DNA from: an uncultured Prochlorococcus sp.
Lineage (GTDB): Bacteria > Cyanobacteriota > Cyanobacteriia > PCC-6307 > Cyanobiaceae
Assembly (NCBI GenBank): GCA_902589115.1
Contig: CACIRS010000008.1
Span: forward strand, 1 to 45,552
Direction of reading: 5' to 3'
Length of the DNA: 45,552 bases
Shown: positions 18,228 through 27,064 of the stretch, one piece after another
Position numbering within the stretch: position 1 is the first letter of the stretch
Layout of the letters: the number at the start of each line of letters is the position of its first letter
Made by a program: the position numbers and the translations under genes
The notes under the pieces: generated by a model
Seen by the model: only the letters and a program-made list of their open reading frames with translations
Told to the model about the DNA's origin: nothing
Databases searched by the model: none

Positions 18228-20207
18228 GCCTTTTTCTTCTTGGAGGTACGTACTTTGCCGAAGTGTTGTTTCTAGGTGATCCATCAGTCGTTGAGCATCT
18301 TTGATCTTTAAGGAGCCACGCTGTATGGCTACTTCACTGTTGATTCGAAGTCTTTCTAATAGTTGTTCTGGATCATGTTCCATTGCTTCGAGTACATCAG
18401 ATTTCGTATTTCCGCGGACAACATGATTTAATTTGTAGCCACCATTATTTGCTAAGCGCACATGTACAGCATTTGTACTGCCAAATAGATTATGCAAATT
18501 GCCCATAACCTCTTGGTATGCGCCAGCTAGAAACATGCCAATCAAATAGTTTTCATTTGGTTTTAGTTGATGTAATTCGAGCAATGATTTGACCTGACTG
18601 TTGCCAATGAATTTTGCAAGTTTCCCATCTGAATCACAAGTCAGGTCTGCAAAGTGACCAAGTTGATCTGGTTTTTCATTAAGTCTATGAATAGGCATTA
18701 TTGGAAATAATTGTTCGATTGCCCAAGTATCAGGTGCTGATCGAAAGACTGATAGGTTTGCGTAATAAGTTACAGAAAGTGCGGATTTTAAATTAGTAAG
18801 TTCTTCTGTTAAAGAGTTCTTATATGGAAGCATATCTGTCAATGCTTTAGCACATGCCCAAGTGATTTGTTCCGCCATGGCTCGTTCATGAAGACTTATG
18901 TAGCCCAGGCGAAATGCATTTAAAGCATCATCCTTGAATTTTATTGCATCATTCCATGCTTCTTGCAGTATGGAATGATCAGGATTTTTGTCTTTAGCAA
19001 CTTGATTTATAAAAGATAATGCTTCTCGTAAATTACGAATAATTAGTGATTCATGATCTTGAATTTTAGGGACATAAGATGGAACGCTGCTAGTCCCTAA
19101 AATATCAAAAATTAATACTGAGAAATGACTGGCAATAGCTCTTCCGCTTTCACTTATCAATATTGGCATTTTTATATTATTGGATTGACAGCAATCTTTT
19201 ACTGTTGCGACTACATCATTAGCGTAATTTTGTAGTGAATAATTCGTTGAAGCTTGTGTAGCTGTCTTACTTCCATCATAATCAACGCCTAGCCCACCAC
19301 CTACATCGAGATATCCCATGGGAGCACCAGCTTTTTTTAGCTCAACATATATTTGCCCTGCTTCTTGAAGAGCATCTTTTAAAATTGCAATGTCGTTAAT
19401 TTGACTGCCCACGTGAAAGTGTAGGAGTCTAAGATCTGTCAATAAATTTGCATCATTCAGCTTTTCTACTGCCTTTAAAATGTCGGGAACACAAAGGCCG
19501 AATTTTGCATTATCTCCAATTGAATTTGCCCATCGACCACTACTACGAGTAGATAATTTAGCTCTTATGCCTATTAATGGAGCAGCCCCTAATTCTTTGC
19601 TGGCTAAAATGATTCTTTCGATTTCATCAACTTGTTCAATAACTAAAATAGCTTGTCTACCAAGTTGTCGTGAAAGAATAGCTGTTTCAATATAACATTT
19701 ATCTTTATAACCATTGCAGATCAAAAGGGCTTTAGGGCTCTCTATCAATGCAAGCGCTATTAGTAATTCAGTTTTACTTCCTGCCTCTAGTCCAAACTTC
19801 CATGGTTTTCCGCAATTGATTATTTCTTCTACTACATGACGTTGTTGATTGCATTTTACAGGGAAGACTCCTTGATAGTGGCCTTCATATTTGTATGTAG
19901 ATATTGCTTTGGCAAATGCAAGATGTAATTGCTTTATCCTGTCTTCAAGGATGTCATCAAAACGAATTAATAAAGGAAGTTGGAGATTGCGACTTTTTAG
20001 TTCTTTGACAAGATCAACAAGATCTAGGGATTGTCCTTTGGATCCTGTTGGTTGGATGTTGATATTTCCTTTTTGGTTGATTGCAAAATAATGTTCGCCC
20101 CACTTATCCAGCCCATAAAGCATTGAACTATCAGCAATAGTCCAATTCCTTTTTGCTTGATATCGTTCGTTTTGAATGATCTCCGATGGATCAGTTTCAG
20201 CATTCAC
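18222..20207 (-). CDS. speA: biosynthetic arginine decarboxylase
   Basis: PLP enzyme converting arginine to agmatine, the first step of polyamine synthesis from arginine. The 661 residues match the usual length of cyanobacterial SpeA. The N-terminal alanine-racemase-like barrel carries the PLP lysine Lys118 in VFPVKCNQQ, and later shows LLHFHVGSQI and YLDVGGGLGVDYDG. A beta-domain follows with VRLANNGGYKLNHVVRG. The C-terminus ends tail to tail with alaS, overlapping by 6 bases, so the two 3' ends need overlapping transcript termination. The promoter should lie in the 121-base spacer shared with ndk. Confidence 0.95.
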   Translation of the reverse strand: MNAETDPSEIIQNERYQAKRNWTIADSSMLYGLDKWGEHYFAINQKGNINIQPTGSKGQSLDLVDLVKELKSRNLQLPLLIRFDDILEDRIKQLHLAFAKAISTYKYEGHYQGVFPVKCNQQRHVVEEIINCGKPWKFGLEAGSKTELLIALALIESPKALLICNGYKDKCYIETAILSRQLGRQAILVIEQVDEIERIILASKELGAAPLIGIRAKLSTRSSGRWANSIGDNAKFGLCVPDILKAVEKLNDANLLTDLRLLHFHVGSQINDIAILKDALQEAGQIYVELKKAGAPMGYLDVGGGLGVDYDGSKTATQASTNYSLQNYANDVVATVKDCCQSNNIKMPILISESGRAIASHFSVLIFDILGTSSVPSYVPKIQDHESLIIRNLREALSFINQVAKDKNPDHSILQEAWNDAIKFKDDALNAFRLGYISLHERAMAEQITWACAKALTDMLPYKNSLTEELTNLKSALSVTYYANLSVFRSAPDTWAIEQLFPIMPIHRLNEKPDQLGHFADLTCDSDGKLAKFIGNSQVKSLLELHQLKPNENYLIGMFLAGAYQEVMGNLHNLFGSTNAVHVRLANNGGYKLNHVVRGNTKSDVLEAMEHDPEQLLERLRINSEVAIQRGSLKIKDAQRLMDHLETTLRQSTYLQEEKGL

Positions 20208-20328
20208 AGTTTGGTATCTGCATCAGCATTCCAACAATCTAAGCTTCAATGTTTTATCTAATCAACTTTATTCGCTTGCCAAGATGGTGGTCTGGAGATG
20301 ACTATAGCTTTCATCTGCTCTTTTTTTT

Positions 20329-20787
20329 ATGGCGTCTGAAAGAACTTTTCTTGCAATTAAGCCTGATGGTGTTCAAAGAGGCTTGGTAGGAGAGATTTTA
20401 TCTCGATTTGAAAAAAAGGGCTTTAAGCTTGTTGCACTCAAGCAATTAACTCCAACTAAAGCCTTAGCCGAGCAACATTATGGAGTACATAAAGATCGAC
20501 CATTTTTTTCTGGTTTGGTTGATTTTATTACCAGTGGCCCTGTAGTGGCTATGGTTTGGGAAGGTGATGGAGTCATAGCAAGCGCACGTAAAGTGATAGG
20601 TGCTACTAAACCCTTAGAAGCTGATCCAGGAACTATTCGTGGAGATTTAGCTGTCAATATTGGTCGCAATGTAATACACGGCTCTGATAGCCAAGAAACT
20701 GCTCACTTTGAAATTGGGCTATGGTTTCAGCCTTCTGAGATTAATGAATGGTCTCCTTCTGATCAAAATTGGCGAGTAGAAATGTGA
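20329..20787 (+). CDS. ndk: nucleoside diphosphate kinase
   Basis: Transfers the terminal phosphate of ATP to nucleoside diphosphates through a phospho-histidine. The 152 residues match the usual size. Catalytic His117 sits in RNVIHGSDS, Lys11 in [15 protein letters not shown] at 20329 follows a run of eight T with no clear ribosome site. It is divergent from speA across 121 bases and convergent with thiO. The end ([13 protein letters not shown]) is typical of cyanobacterial forms. Confidence 0.97.
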   Translation: MASERTFLAIKPDGVQRGLVGEILSRFEKKGFKLVALKQLTPTKALAEQHYGVHKDRPFFSGLVDFITSGPVVAMVWEGDGVIASARKVIGATKPLEADPGTIRGDLAVNIGRNVIHGSDSQETAHFEIGLWFQPSEINEWSPSDQNWRVEM

Positions 20788-20842
20788 TCTACTCTTTTTT
20801 ACATGCTTTGAACTAATTGGTTGGAAAATTAGAGCTTGTATT

Positions 20843-21976
20843 TCAAGAATTTTTTAATATTGAGCCTGTACTTTTAAAACGATTTAAATTAAATGCTAAT
20901 AGTAATTGATGTTCAGTTTCATTTAATGAGCTTCTTTGAATACATTTTGTTAGTAATTCTGCCGTTATTGATGCGAAGAGCACTCCATTTCTATAATGTC
21001 CAGTAGCAAGCCAAAGCCCCTTTAATGAAGACTTTCCAATAATTGGCATTTCATCAGGCGTACAAGGCCTAAATCCCCACCATCTTTCCATATGCGGCCA
21101 TTGACTTGCTGATGGAAGAAGATTATTAATACCTTGTTGAAGTTCTTTTTGACCAAATGGAGTGAGCCCTTCCGTAAAGCCAGCATTTTTTTCACTTGTT
21201 GCACCTACAACGATCAGACCATCTTCTCTTGGAACTAAATATGTTCCTGGTCCAAAAATAATTCTTTTTAAAGTATCTTTTGGACCTTGAATTGACAACA
21301 TTTGTCCTTTTATAGGAAATATTGGTAGTTCTTGTAAAATTTTCTTGCTCCAAGCACCACTGCAGAGGATAGCTTCTTGACTAATAAGATCTTGTATTAT
21401 TCCTTCCGCATTTTTAATTTGCACGCCTTGAAATTCTTGATTATTTTTGAGTAACTTTATTACTTCTATTCCTTCTTGAAAATGAACACCTAACTCAACA
21501 CAAGCTTTTTCAAGAGCTCGCATTAATTGTCTGCGGTTATCAATTTGACCATCTTCTTTAAATAATAAACCACTATTCCAATTGGGAGCAATTCCAGGTA
21601 TTTCTTTTTCGAGTTGAATACGATTCAATTTTTCTCCGAATGATGCAGTGGGATAAGTATCTCTTTCAGTTGCGGACAGGAATGGAACCACTATTCCGCA
21701 TTGTCTTAAACCACAATTCATTCCACTATTAGCTTCAATTTTTTTTACCCAGGTTGGTATGCGCTTCAGACTTAGTTGACCTAGTTCGAGAAGTGTGTTT
21801 TTAAGTCCTTCTGCATGAGGAGCAAGCATGCCGGCTGCTACAAATCCTGCTGCTTCACTTCTTCGACGACTTAGCACTTCAACTTTTCGCCCTTCTTGTG
21901 CCAACTCATGAGCAATTGATAGCCCTATTAGCCCCCCGCCAAGTATGAGTAATGGTTTTTTGGCTTCGACAGCCAT
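20843..21976 (-). CDS. thiO: glycine oxidase (thiamine pathway)
   Basis: FAD enzyme of the DAO family that oxidises glycine to the imine used for the thiazole ring of thiamine. The 377 residues begin with the dinucleotide fold LLILGGGLIGLSIAHELAQ (GxGxxG near 13-18), followed by GFVAAGMLAPHAE. C-terminal family motifs are present: GPGTYLVPREDGLIVVGAT, WWGFRPCTPDEMPIIG and ATGHYRNGVLFA. In some cyanobacteria ThiO is fused to ThiG; here it stands alone. It is convergent with ndk and divergent from gatB. Confidence 0.92.
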   Translation of the reverse strand: MAVEAKKPLLILGGGLIGLSIAHELAQEGRKVEVLSRRRSEAAGFVAAGMLAPHAEGLKNTLLELGQLSLKRIPTWVKKIEANSGMNCGLRQCGIVVPFLSATERDTYPTASFGEKLNRIQLEKEIPGIAPNWNSGLLFKEDGQIDNRRQLMRALEKACVELGVHFQEGIEVIKLLKNNQEFQGVQIKNAEGIIQDLISQEAILCSGAWSKKILQELPIFPIKGQMLSIQGPKDTLKRIIFGPGTYLVPREDGLIVVGATSEKNAGFTEGLTPFGQKELQQGINNLLPSASQWPHMERWWGFRPCTPDEMPIIGKSSLKGLWLATGHYRNGVLFASITAELLTKCIQRSSLNETEHQLLLAFNLNRFKSTGSILKNS

Positions 21977-22073
21977 TTTTGTCCAAAGATTTGAGGTTTA
22001 GTGTTTGTGTTCAGATTGACAATGCTAACTGCTGGGTATTTCCATAGGATCTAAGAATATTGATGAATTTGTG

Positions 22074-23549
22074 ATGTTGGACTCACCTGCTGCTTGGGAG
22101 GCTGTAATTGGCTTGGAAACACATGTTCAATTAGGGACTGAAAGCAAGATATTTACTTCGGCTTCTACTTCTTTTGGGGATGATCCAAATACGCATATAG
22201 ATCCTGTTGTTTGTGGTTTACCAGGTACTTTGCCAGTTTTGAATGAAAAAGTCCTTGAATATGCAGTTAAGGCTGCTATGGCTTTAAATTTAAAGATTTC
22301 TAAGCATAGTAAGTTTGATAGGAAACAGTATTTTTATCCAGACCTACCAAAAAATTATCAGATTTCTCAATTTGACGAACCAATTGCTGAAGAGGGATGG
22401 ATTGAAGTTGAGGTTGCTGAGAAAGGTAAAGAAACTTATTTAAAAAAAATAGGAATAGAACGACTTCATATGGAAGAAGATGCTGGGAAGTTAGTGCATG
22501 CCGGCAGTGATCGCTTAGCAGGATCTACTCACTCTTTAGTTGATTACAACCGAGCTGGCGTGGCATTAGCAGAAATAGTGAGCAAACCTGACTTAAGAAC
22601 TGGAAGAGAGGCAGCCGAATATGCATCTGAGATTCGACGGATCATGCGATACCTAGGTGTTTCTGATGGAAATATGCAAGAGGGCTCATTGCGTTGCGAT
22701 GTCAATATTTCTGTACGTCGAGGATCTAAATCACCCTTTGGCACCAAGGTTGAAATTAAAAATATGAACTCATTTTCAGCCATTCAGAAGGCTTGTGAAT
22801 ATGAAATGCATCGTCAAATCAACGCATATGAGAAAGGTGAGCCTGTTTTACAAGAAACAAGACTGTGGGATGAGGGAAAGCAGTTAACAAAGAGCATGCG
22901 TTCCAAAGAAGGAAGCAGTGATTATCGTTATTTCCCTGATCCAGATCTTGGGCCTATAGAAATAAATTCTGAATTGCGTGAAAAATGGCGCTCAGAATTA
23001 CCTGAATTACCAGGGACTAAACGTAAAAGATATGCGAATGAATTTGGTTTGTCCATTTATGACTCAAGAGTATTAACTGATGAATTATCTATGGCGACTT
23101 ATTTTGAAGCTGTTGTTCAATCAGGTGCACATGCAAAGACGGCTTCTAATTGGATAACTGGGGATATAGCGGCTTATGTAAATGCAAATAGGTTGAGTTT
23201 TTCTGAACTGCCATTTTCACCTGACCATTTAGCTGAAATGATTAAAATGATTGATGGAGGAAAGATTAGCGGCAAAATTGCTAAAGAAATTTTGCCAGAA
23301 CTTTTGGATAAAGGTGGGTCTCCAGGCTCATTAGTGGACAAACGTGGCCTTGGCATGATTAGTGATCCAGTTGTTATAGAAGAAATTATTAATGAGATGC
23401 TTACTGATCATCCTAAAGAAGTAGAAGCTTTTAGAGGGGGAAAGACAAAATTACAAGGTTTTTTTGTAGGCCAACTTATGAAAAAGACTAGAGGGAAGGC
23501 AGACCCTAAACTAGTTAATAAACTGCTAAATGAAAAACTTAAGGGATAA
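22074..23549 (+). CDS. gatB: aspartyl/glutamyl-tRNA amidotransferase subunit B
   Basis: B subunit of GatCAB, which amidates mis-charged Glu-tRNA-Gln (and Asp-tRNA-Asn) to give Gln-tRNA-Gln. It carries the kinase active site and tRNA contacts. Motifs are AVIGLETHVQL, the DRKQYFYPDLPKNYQISQFD stretch, LHMEEDAGKL and MQEGSLRCDVNIS. The C-terminal YqeY-like tail ends FFVGQLMKKTRGKADPKLV. ATG at 22074 is directly preceded by an in-frame GTG at 22071, so the true start is one of the two. The 3' end is 5 bases from the coaE stop on the other strand. Confidence 0.96.
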   Translation: MLDSPAAWEAVIGLETHVQLGTESKIFTSASTSFGDDPNTHIDPVVCGLPGTLPVLNEKVLEYAVKAAMALNLKISKHSKFDRKQYFYPDLPKNYQISQFDEPIAEEGWIEVEVAEKGKETYLKKIGIERLHMEEDAGKLVHAGSDRLAGSTHSLVDYNRAGVALAEIVSKPDLRTGREAAEYASEIRRIMRYLGVSDGNMQEGSLRCDVNISVRRGSKSPFGTKVEIKNMNSFSAIQKACEYEMHRQINAYEKGEPVLQETRLWDEGKQLTKSMRSKEGSSDYRYFPDPDLGPIEINSELREKWRSELPELPGTKRKRYANEFGLSIYDSRVLTDELSMATYFEAVVQSGAHAKTASNWITGDIAAYVNANRLSFSELPFSPDHLAEMIKMIDGGKISGKIAKEILPELLDKGGSPGSLVDKRGLGMISDPVVIEEIINEMLTDHPKEVEAFRGGKTKLQGFFVGQLMKKTRGKADPKLVNKLLNEKLKG

Positions 23550-23554
23550 AAGTT

Positions 23555-24187
23555 TTATAAATATTTTTCTACTTGTTTAATCCATGAATTTTTGTACCCA
23601 CTATTATCGATGATTACATCAGCTAATTTTTTTTTGTAGGATAATGTTAATTGCGAATTGATTTTTCTCTGTGCTTCTTCTTCGCTAATACAATCTCTTG
23701 CTATTAATCTTTGTAGTTGTTGTTGAAGATCACAATTAATAAGCCATATTTCACTACACAAACTTGTTAAGTTTGCTTCAAATAAAAGCGGTATAATTAG
23801 TATTAATATTGGCATTTTTTCATACTTTTCAAGTTCTTTGTTGATGTTTTCAATTACTATTGGATGGATAAGTTTTTCTAGCCATTTTCTTTCGCTTATG
23901 TCTGAAAAAATAATTTTGCTTAAGACATCACGATCTATAGAATTTTTTTGATTTTTGCATTCAATTTGATTCCCATATCTTGCTAAAACTTTCTGCGTTG
24001 CTTTTTCCCCAGGCTCTAATGCTTTACGAGCAATGATGTCTGCATCAATGATTGGTAGGTGCTTAATTTCATTGAGAAACTTGCCAACACTAGTTTTACC
24101 ACTAGCAATGCCACCAGTAATACCTATTCGCCGTTGAGAATTAAACCTACGAGTTTTATAAGTAGGGGTGTGAAGATCACCTTTCAT
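23555..24187 (-). CDS. coaE: dephospho-CoA kinase
   Basis: Phosphorylates the ribose 3' hydroxyl of dephospho-CoA, the last step of coenzyme A synthesis. The P-loop is GITGGIASGKTS (22-33). Family features follow: IIDADIIARKALEPG, then LIHPIVIENI and ILIIPLLFEANL. At 210 residues the length is normal, with an extra N-terminal tail of about 18 residues before the first strand. It is divergent from argJ with only 26-35 bases between starts, so at least one promoter must lie inside the opposite coding region. Confidence 0.92.
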   Translation of the reverse strand: MKGDLHTPTYKTRRFNSQRRIGITGGIASGKTSVGKFLNEIKHLPIIDADIIARKALEPGEKATQKVLARYGNQIECKNQKNSIDRDVLSKIIFSDISERKWLEKLIHPIVIENINKELEKYEKMPILILIIPLLFEANLTSLCSEIWLINCDLQQQLQRLIARDCISEEEAQRKINSQLTLSYKKKLADVIIDNSGYKNSWIKQVEKYL

Positions 24188-24222
24188 GGCTCAGGATAAG
24201 ATTAGTTTATTGTTTGATAATT

Positions 24223-25464
24223 GTGAGCCTTACGGCTGATTCACAATGGTCCCGAGTTATAGGTGGGATTACTACACCTAAGGGATTTCAAGCATCTGCT
24301 ATTAGAGCAGGCTTTAAACCTTCGAACAAGGAGGATTTAGCATTATTGCTTGCCCCTAAAGGAGCAGTTTGTGCCGGAACCTTTACTCAATCTTTAGTTA
24401 GGGCTTCTTGTATTGATCTTTGTCAAAAGAGAATTCAATCATGTGGTGGCAATGTTCGAGCTGTTCTGATTAATTCTGGACACGCAAATGCTTGTACTGG
24501 GGATCTTGGGCTTAGAGATAGTTTGGTTGCCACTGAGGCCGTAGCTAATCATTTGGATTTATTGGCTGAGGAGGTTTTGATTTGTTCTACAGGTGTGATT
24601 GGTATTCCTATACCTATGGGTAAGTTACTTACATCTTTAAAACCTCTTGTAGAAAACCTAAGTTTTGAAGGAGGAACAGCGGCATCTCGGGCAATTTTGA
24701 CTACTGACCTTGTTCAAAAAGAAATTGCTTTTGAAGCACATTGTGGAGGTCGAAGAGTATGTATTGGAGGCATGGCTAAAGGATCAGGAATGATTCATCC
24801 CAACATGGCTACAATGCTGGCTTATATAACTTGCGATGCAAAATTACCTCCAGATGTTTGGCAAGCTTTTCTTGAACGAGCGGTTAACAGTTCGTTTAAT
24901 GCAATCACAGTAGATGGAGATACAAGTACTAATGACTCAGTAATAGCTTTTGCTGCAGGTGAGTTGTTAGATAAAGAATATTGGGAAACTATAGAACTTG
25001 GTTTAAAGGCAGTATCTCAATACTTAGCAAAAGCAATAGCTAGAGATGGAGAAGGAGCAAATTGCTTATTAGAAGTAAAGGTAGATGGTGCGAAAAGTTT
25101 TGAAGACGCAAGGCATATTGCAAGGACTATTTGCAGTTCTTCTTTAGTAAAAACAGCTATCAATGGATGCGATCCCAATTGGGGACGAATAGTTGCTGCT
25201 GCGGGACGAGCCAATGTTGTTTTTGACTCTAAGTTATTAGAAGTTTCGTTGGGACCGTTTAAGTTAATGTCTGGTGGGAATCCTATAGATTTTGATCGTG
25301 CATTAATCTCTGCATATATGAAAGAAAGAATGAATGATAGTTATTTGCTTCAAGACTCTATATGTATTCAAGTAACGGTAGGTAGTGGTATTGGTTCAGC
25401 ATCGGCTTGGGGTTGTGATATGTCTGCTGAATATGTTCGGATTAATGCCGATTACACTACTTAA
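24223..25464 (+). CDS. argJ: bifunctional ornithine acetyltransferase / N-acetylglutamate synthase
   Basis: Runs the cyclic arginine pathway by moving acetyl from N-acetylornithine to glutamate (and can use acetyl-CoA). The precursor cleaves itself at an Ala-Thr bond; the Thr nucleophile is at 24811-24813 in HPNMATMLAYI. Other signs are GGITTPKGFQA near the N-terminus, LINSGHANACTG, STGVIGIPIPM and NGCDPNWGRIVAAAGRA. The length of about 413 residues is usual. GTG at 24223 is taken as the start; TTG at 24214 is the alternative, and neither has a clear ribosome site. Confidence 0.95.
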   Translation: MSLTADSQWSRVIGGITTPKGFQASAIRAGFKPSNKEDLALLLAPKGAVCAGTFTQSLVRASCIDLCQKRIQSCGGNVRAVLINSGHANACTGDLGLRDSLVATEAVANHLDLLAEEVLICSTGVIGIPIPMGKLLTSLKPLVENLSFEGGTAASRAILTTDLVQKEIAFEAHCGGRRVCIGGMAKGSGMIHPNMATMLAYITCDAKLPPDVWQAFLERAVNSSFNAITVDGDTSTNDSVIAFAAGELLDKEYWETIELGLKAVSQYLAKAIARDGEGANCLLEVKVDGAKSFEDARHIARTICSSSLVKTAINGCDPNWGRIVAAAGRANVVFDSKLLEVSLGPFKLMSGGNPIDFDRALISAYMKERMNDSYLLQDSICIQVTVGSGIGSASAWGCDMSAEYVRINADYTT

Positions 25465-25486
25465 AGTGGGATTATCGACTATGCCG

Positions 25487-25582
25487 TTATTTGCTTAAAA
25501 TACACTCTGCAGAATCTAAATTTCCACCTTTATATGCCTCTGCTGCTGCCTGGAGTTGCTGCATCAGCTCCTCTTGATTCAC
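25487..25582 (-). CDS. very small helical protein candidate (31 aa)
   Basis: A short frame from GTG at 25582 reads MNQEELMQQLQ, then AAAEAYKGGNLDSAE, then CILSK. GGAG lies 7 bases upstream of the GTG, a good ribosome site in a genome where they are uncommon. The sequence resembles one TPR-like helix-turn-helix (EAYKGGNLDSAE). An internal ATG at 25564 has AGAGGAG just before it and would give a 25-residue form. It is convergent with argJ. The GCAGCA run makes the overlapping frames look protein-like too, so the call is moderate. Confidence 0.5.
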   Translation of the reverse strand: MNQEELMQQLQAAAEAYKGGNLDSAECILSK

Positions 25583-25730
25583 CAGTTAACTCCGGTTCTA
25601 TGTGCATTTAAGGGAACTGCTTGATTCTCAGAACTTGCTTAATGGCTTCGGCTCAAACATTTGGCCTAGTAAGTGATCAAAAGGATGCTATATCGCTTTT
25701 GCTTTAACTAGGTCTCAACAGAATTTTTAC

Positions 25731-25759
25731 TTGACGCCACCCTTTTAAATAAGTACATT
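25731..25759 (+). promoter_or_regulatory. possible sigma-70 type promoter for the DUF1651-like gene
   Basis: TTGACG at 25731-25736 and TACATT at 25754-25759 are 17 bases apart, the preferred spacing, and would start a transcript near 25766, about 100 bases before the ATG at 25864. The -35 is close to consensus and the -10 is weak. A small hairpin (TGACTA at 25802-25807 with TAGTCA at 25819-25824) would lie in the leader. The rest of 25583-25863 shows no convincing gene. Confidence 0.35.
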
Positions 25760-25863
25760 TGTTCTATAGGGTATTCTCTCAAGCCTTTTTGCCTGGCTGT
25801 ATGACTACTTGCATTGATTAGTCAGCGAGGTGCCTTTTTTGCATGCTGTGAATTTTTGAGCAT

Positions 25864-26136
25864 ATGACTTCTGAACTTGGAAGACTAATACCAACACCAA
25901 CTGGATGGTTGATCCACCCAGAGAAGAAAAGAGTTTTGTTTTTCATTAGTGATCCTCAATCCTTAGTGTTCTTGCCAAAGGTTATTACCCAACTTTGGTA
26001 TTCGACTGCTGAAGGTATTCCTACAAGAATGAAGAACACAAGAATCATGGAGTTAGAAGATGCAATTGAAACTTGGAATGAGTTATTGAGTCATGGGTGG
26101 GAATTAATAGAGCATCAAATCAATGACGCTGCCTAA
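25864..26136 (+). CDS. DUF1651-like small protein
   Basis: A soluble 90-residue protein. An early Trp-containing strand (GWLIHPEKKRVLFFI) and the C-terminal motif LEDAIETWNELLSHGWEL match what I recall of DUF1651, a small family largely restricted to marine picocyanobacteria and often found in variable regions. Function is unknown. Its stop overlaps, on the other strand, the end of the decayed gene at 26133-26384. The family call rests on the C-terminal pattern and should be treated as likely, not certain. Confidence 0.72.
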   Translation: MTSELGRLIPTPTGWLIHPEKKRVLFFISDPQSLVFLPKVITQLWYSTAEGIPTRMKNTRIMELEDAIETWNELLSHGWELIEHQINDAA

Positions 26137-26384
26137 ATCTTCTTAAAAAATACTAATAGCTTTAAAAGGTCCTCTTTTGAGATTTCTTTATCAGGCTGAG
26201 GCTCCAAAGGTAATTGATTTAAATTGTGCTTCGTTAAGTCTCCTCCTGTATAAACAGTTTCAAGAGATCCTTCAGCAGCAATAACAATTCCTATTCACTC
26301 TTCTCCTAAAGGAGTGAGGATAGCTGTAGATTGAATGGTCAATTCCAATGTATCTGCACCTAGTATATATTTGATCAGTAAAAC
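26133..26384 (-). pseudogene. decayed small gene with an in-frame TGA and no start codon
   Basis: Reading the minus strand from 26384 gives 83 protein-like codons before TAG, interrupted only by TGA at 26297-26295 (codon 30). Before the stop it reads KYILGADTLELTIQSTAIL then TPLGEE; after it IGIVIAAEGSLETVYTGGD and a helical charged tail (EISKEDLLKLLVFFKK). No ATG, GTG or TTG is available at the front. TGG to TGA at the stop position would restore a normal frame (GEEWIGIVI). The beta-rich N-terminus with a Thr/Gly-rich middle suggests a small globular protein. I do not know the family. Confidence 0.65.
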
Positions 26385-26417
26385 TTAAAGTATAATTACT
26401 TGCTTTTCTGTGCAAGT

Positions 26418-26924
26418 CTATGTATTTTTTGTAAATAACCAGTAGGTGAGAAAAATTAATCCACAGATAGGTAGTAAATATAGAGCTGTAATTAGGCCCA
26501 TTAATATTATCCATAAGCAAAAAATAGTTATAATAATTAGAGTGAATATTTTAAGCCATTGTCTAATTTGATTTATCCAAAAAGTTCCGTTGGCTTTTTC
26601 TATTTTTTTTTGAATTAATCTTCTTTCTTTATGTAGAAGAAGTAGCCTATCTTTGTGCCAGTTTGCAGATTCTTGCGCGGCTGTACCATATAATTTTCGC
26701 TGTATATTTCCAAATAAACCTTTACTTGTGGATAAATTATATCTCCAACTGATTACTTGTGAATTTATAAGCTCTCTGCTGATATCTGCAATTTTATTAT
26801 CTATGGAATTAAGTTCTTCCTTTAACTTTTCAAAATAGGTATTGTCTACTAATGTGGGCTTTATAATTATTGAAGACTGCTTTTTTAGAGTCCATTGTTT
26901 CCAGAATCTTTTTTGAATATTCAT
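26418..26924 (-). CDS. coiled-coil protein with C-terminal membrane hairpin, unknown function
   Basis: Protein of 168 residues. The N-terminal 110 are polar with two helical, coiled-coil-like stretches (YFEKLKEELNSIDNKIADIS and LLLLHKERRLIQKKIEKA). The C-terminus has two adjacent hydrophobic spans (IFTLIIITIFCLWIILMGL and ALYLLPICGLIFLTYW). This looks like a tail-anchored cytoplasmic scaffold. Its ATG overlaps the TGA of the preceding 47-codon ORF as ATGA, which supports both being real. It is not recognised as a named family. Confidence 0.75.
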   Translation of the reverse strand: MNIQKRFWKQWTLKKQSSIIIKPTLVDNTYFEKLKEELNSIDNKIADISRELINSQVISWRYNLSTSKGLFGNIQRKLYGTAAQESANWHKDRLLLLHKERRLIQKKIEKANGTFWINQIRQWLKIFTLIIITIFCLWIILMGLITALYLLPICGLIFLTYWLFTKNT

Positions 26925-27064
26925 GAACTCTTGTCTTTTAAATCATATGTGGGTTTTGTCTCAGGCTTCTTGCCTTCTATTAATTGGCTAAAGGCCATAA
27001 GAAATCTGCCAAAAATTGGTACCCATAGATTTTCATAAGCAAACTTCAAAGGATTGCTCTTCAT
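26921..27064 (-). CDS. 47-residue protein translationally coupled to the membrane protein gene
   Basis: From ATG at 27064 the frame reads MKSNPLKFAYENLWVPIFGR, FLMAFSQLIEGKK, then a polar tail ending DLKDKSS. The stop TGA (26923-26921) overlaps the next ATG (26924-26922), a classic ATGA coupling. The N-terminal 30 residues are aromatic and amphipathic, suggesting a membrane-surface helix; the tail is Lys/Pro/Thr rich. No clear Shine-Dalgarno sequence. I do not know a family for it. The coupling and sensible composition make it a likely real gene. Confidence 0.65.
   Translation of the reverse strand: MKSNPLKFAYENLWVPIFGRFLMAFSQLIEGKKPETKPTYDLKDKSS

Noticed and set aside
25642-25707. 21-codon + strand frame (MASAQTFGLVSDQ...)
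   Set aside because: Short, without a ribosome site, and not coupled to any neighbour.
26272-26520. 82-codon minus-strand frame over the pseudogene
   Set aside because: It is an out-of-frame reading crossing the end of the coiled-coil gene and the decayed gene; composition is unlike protein.
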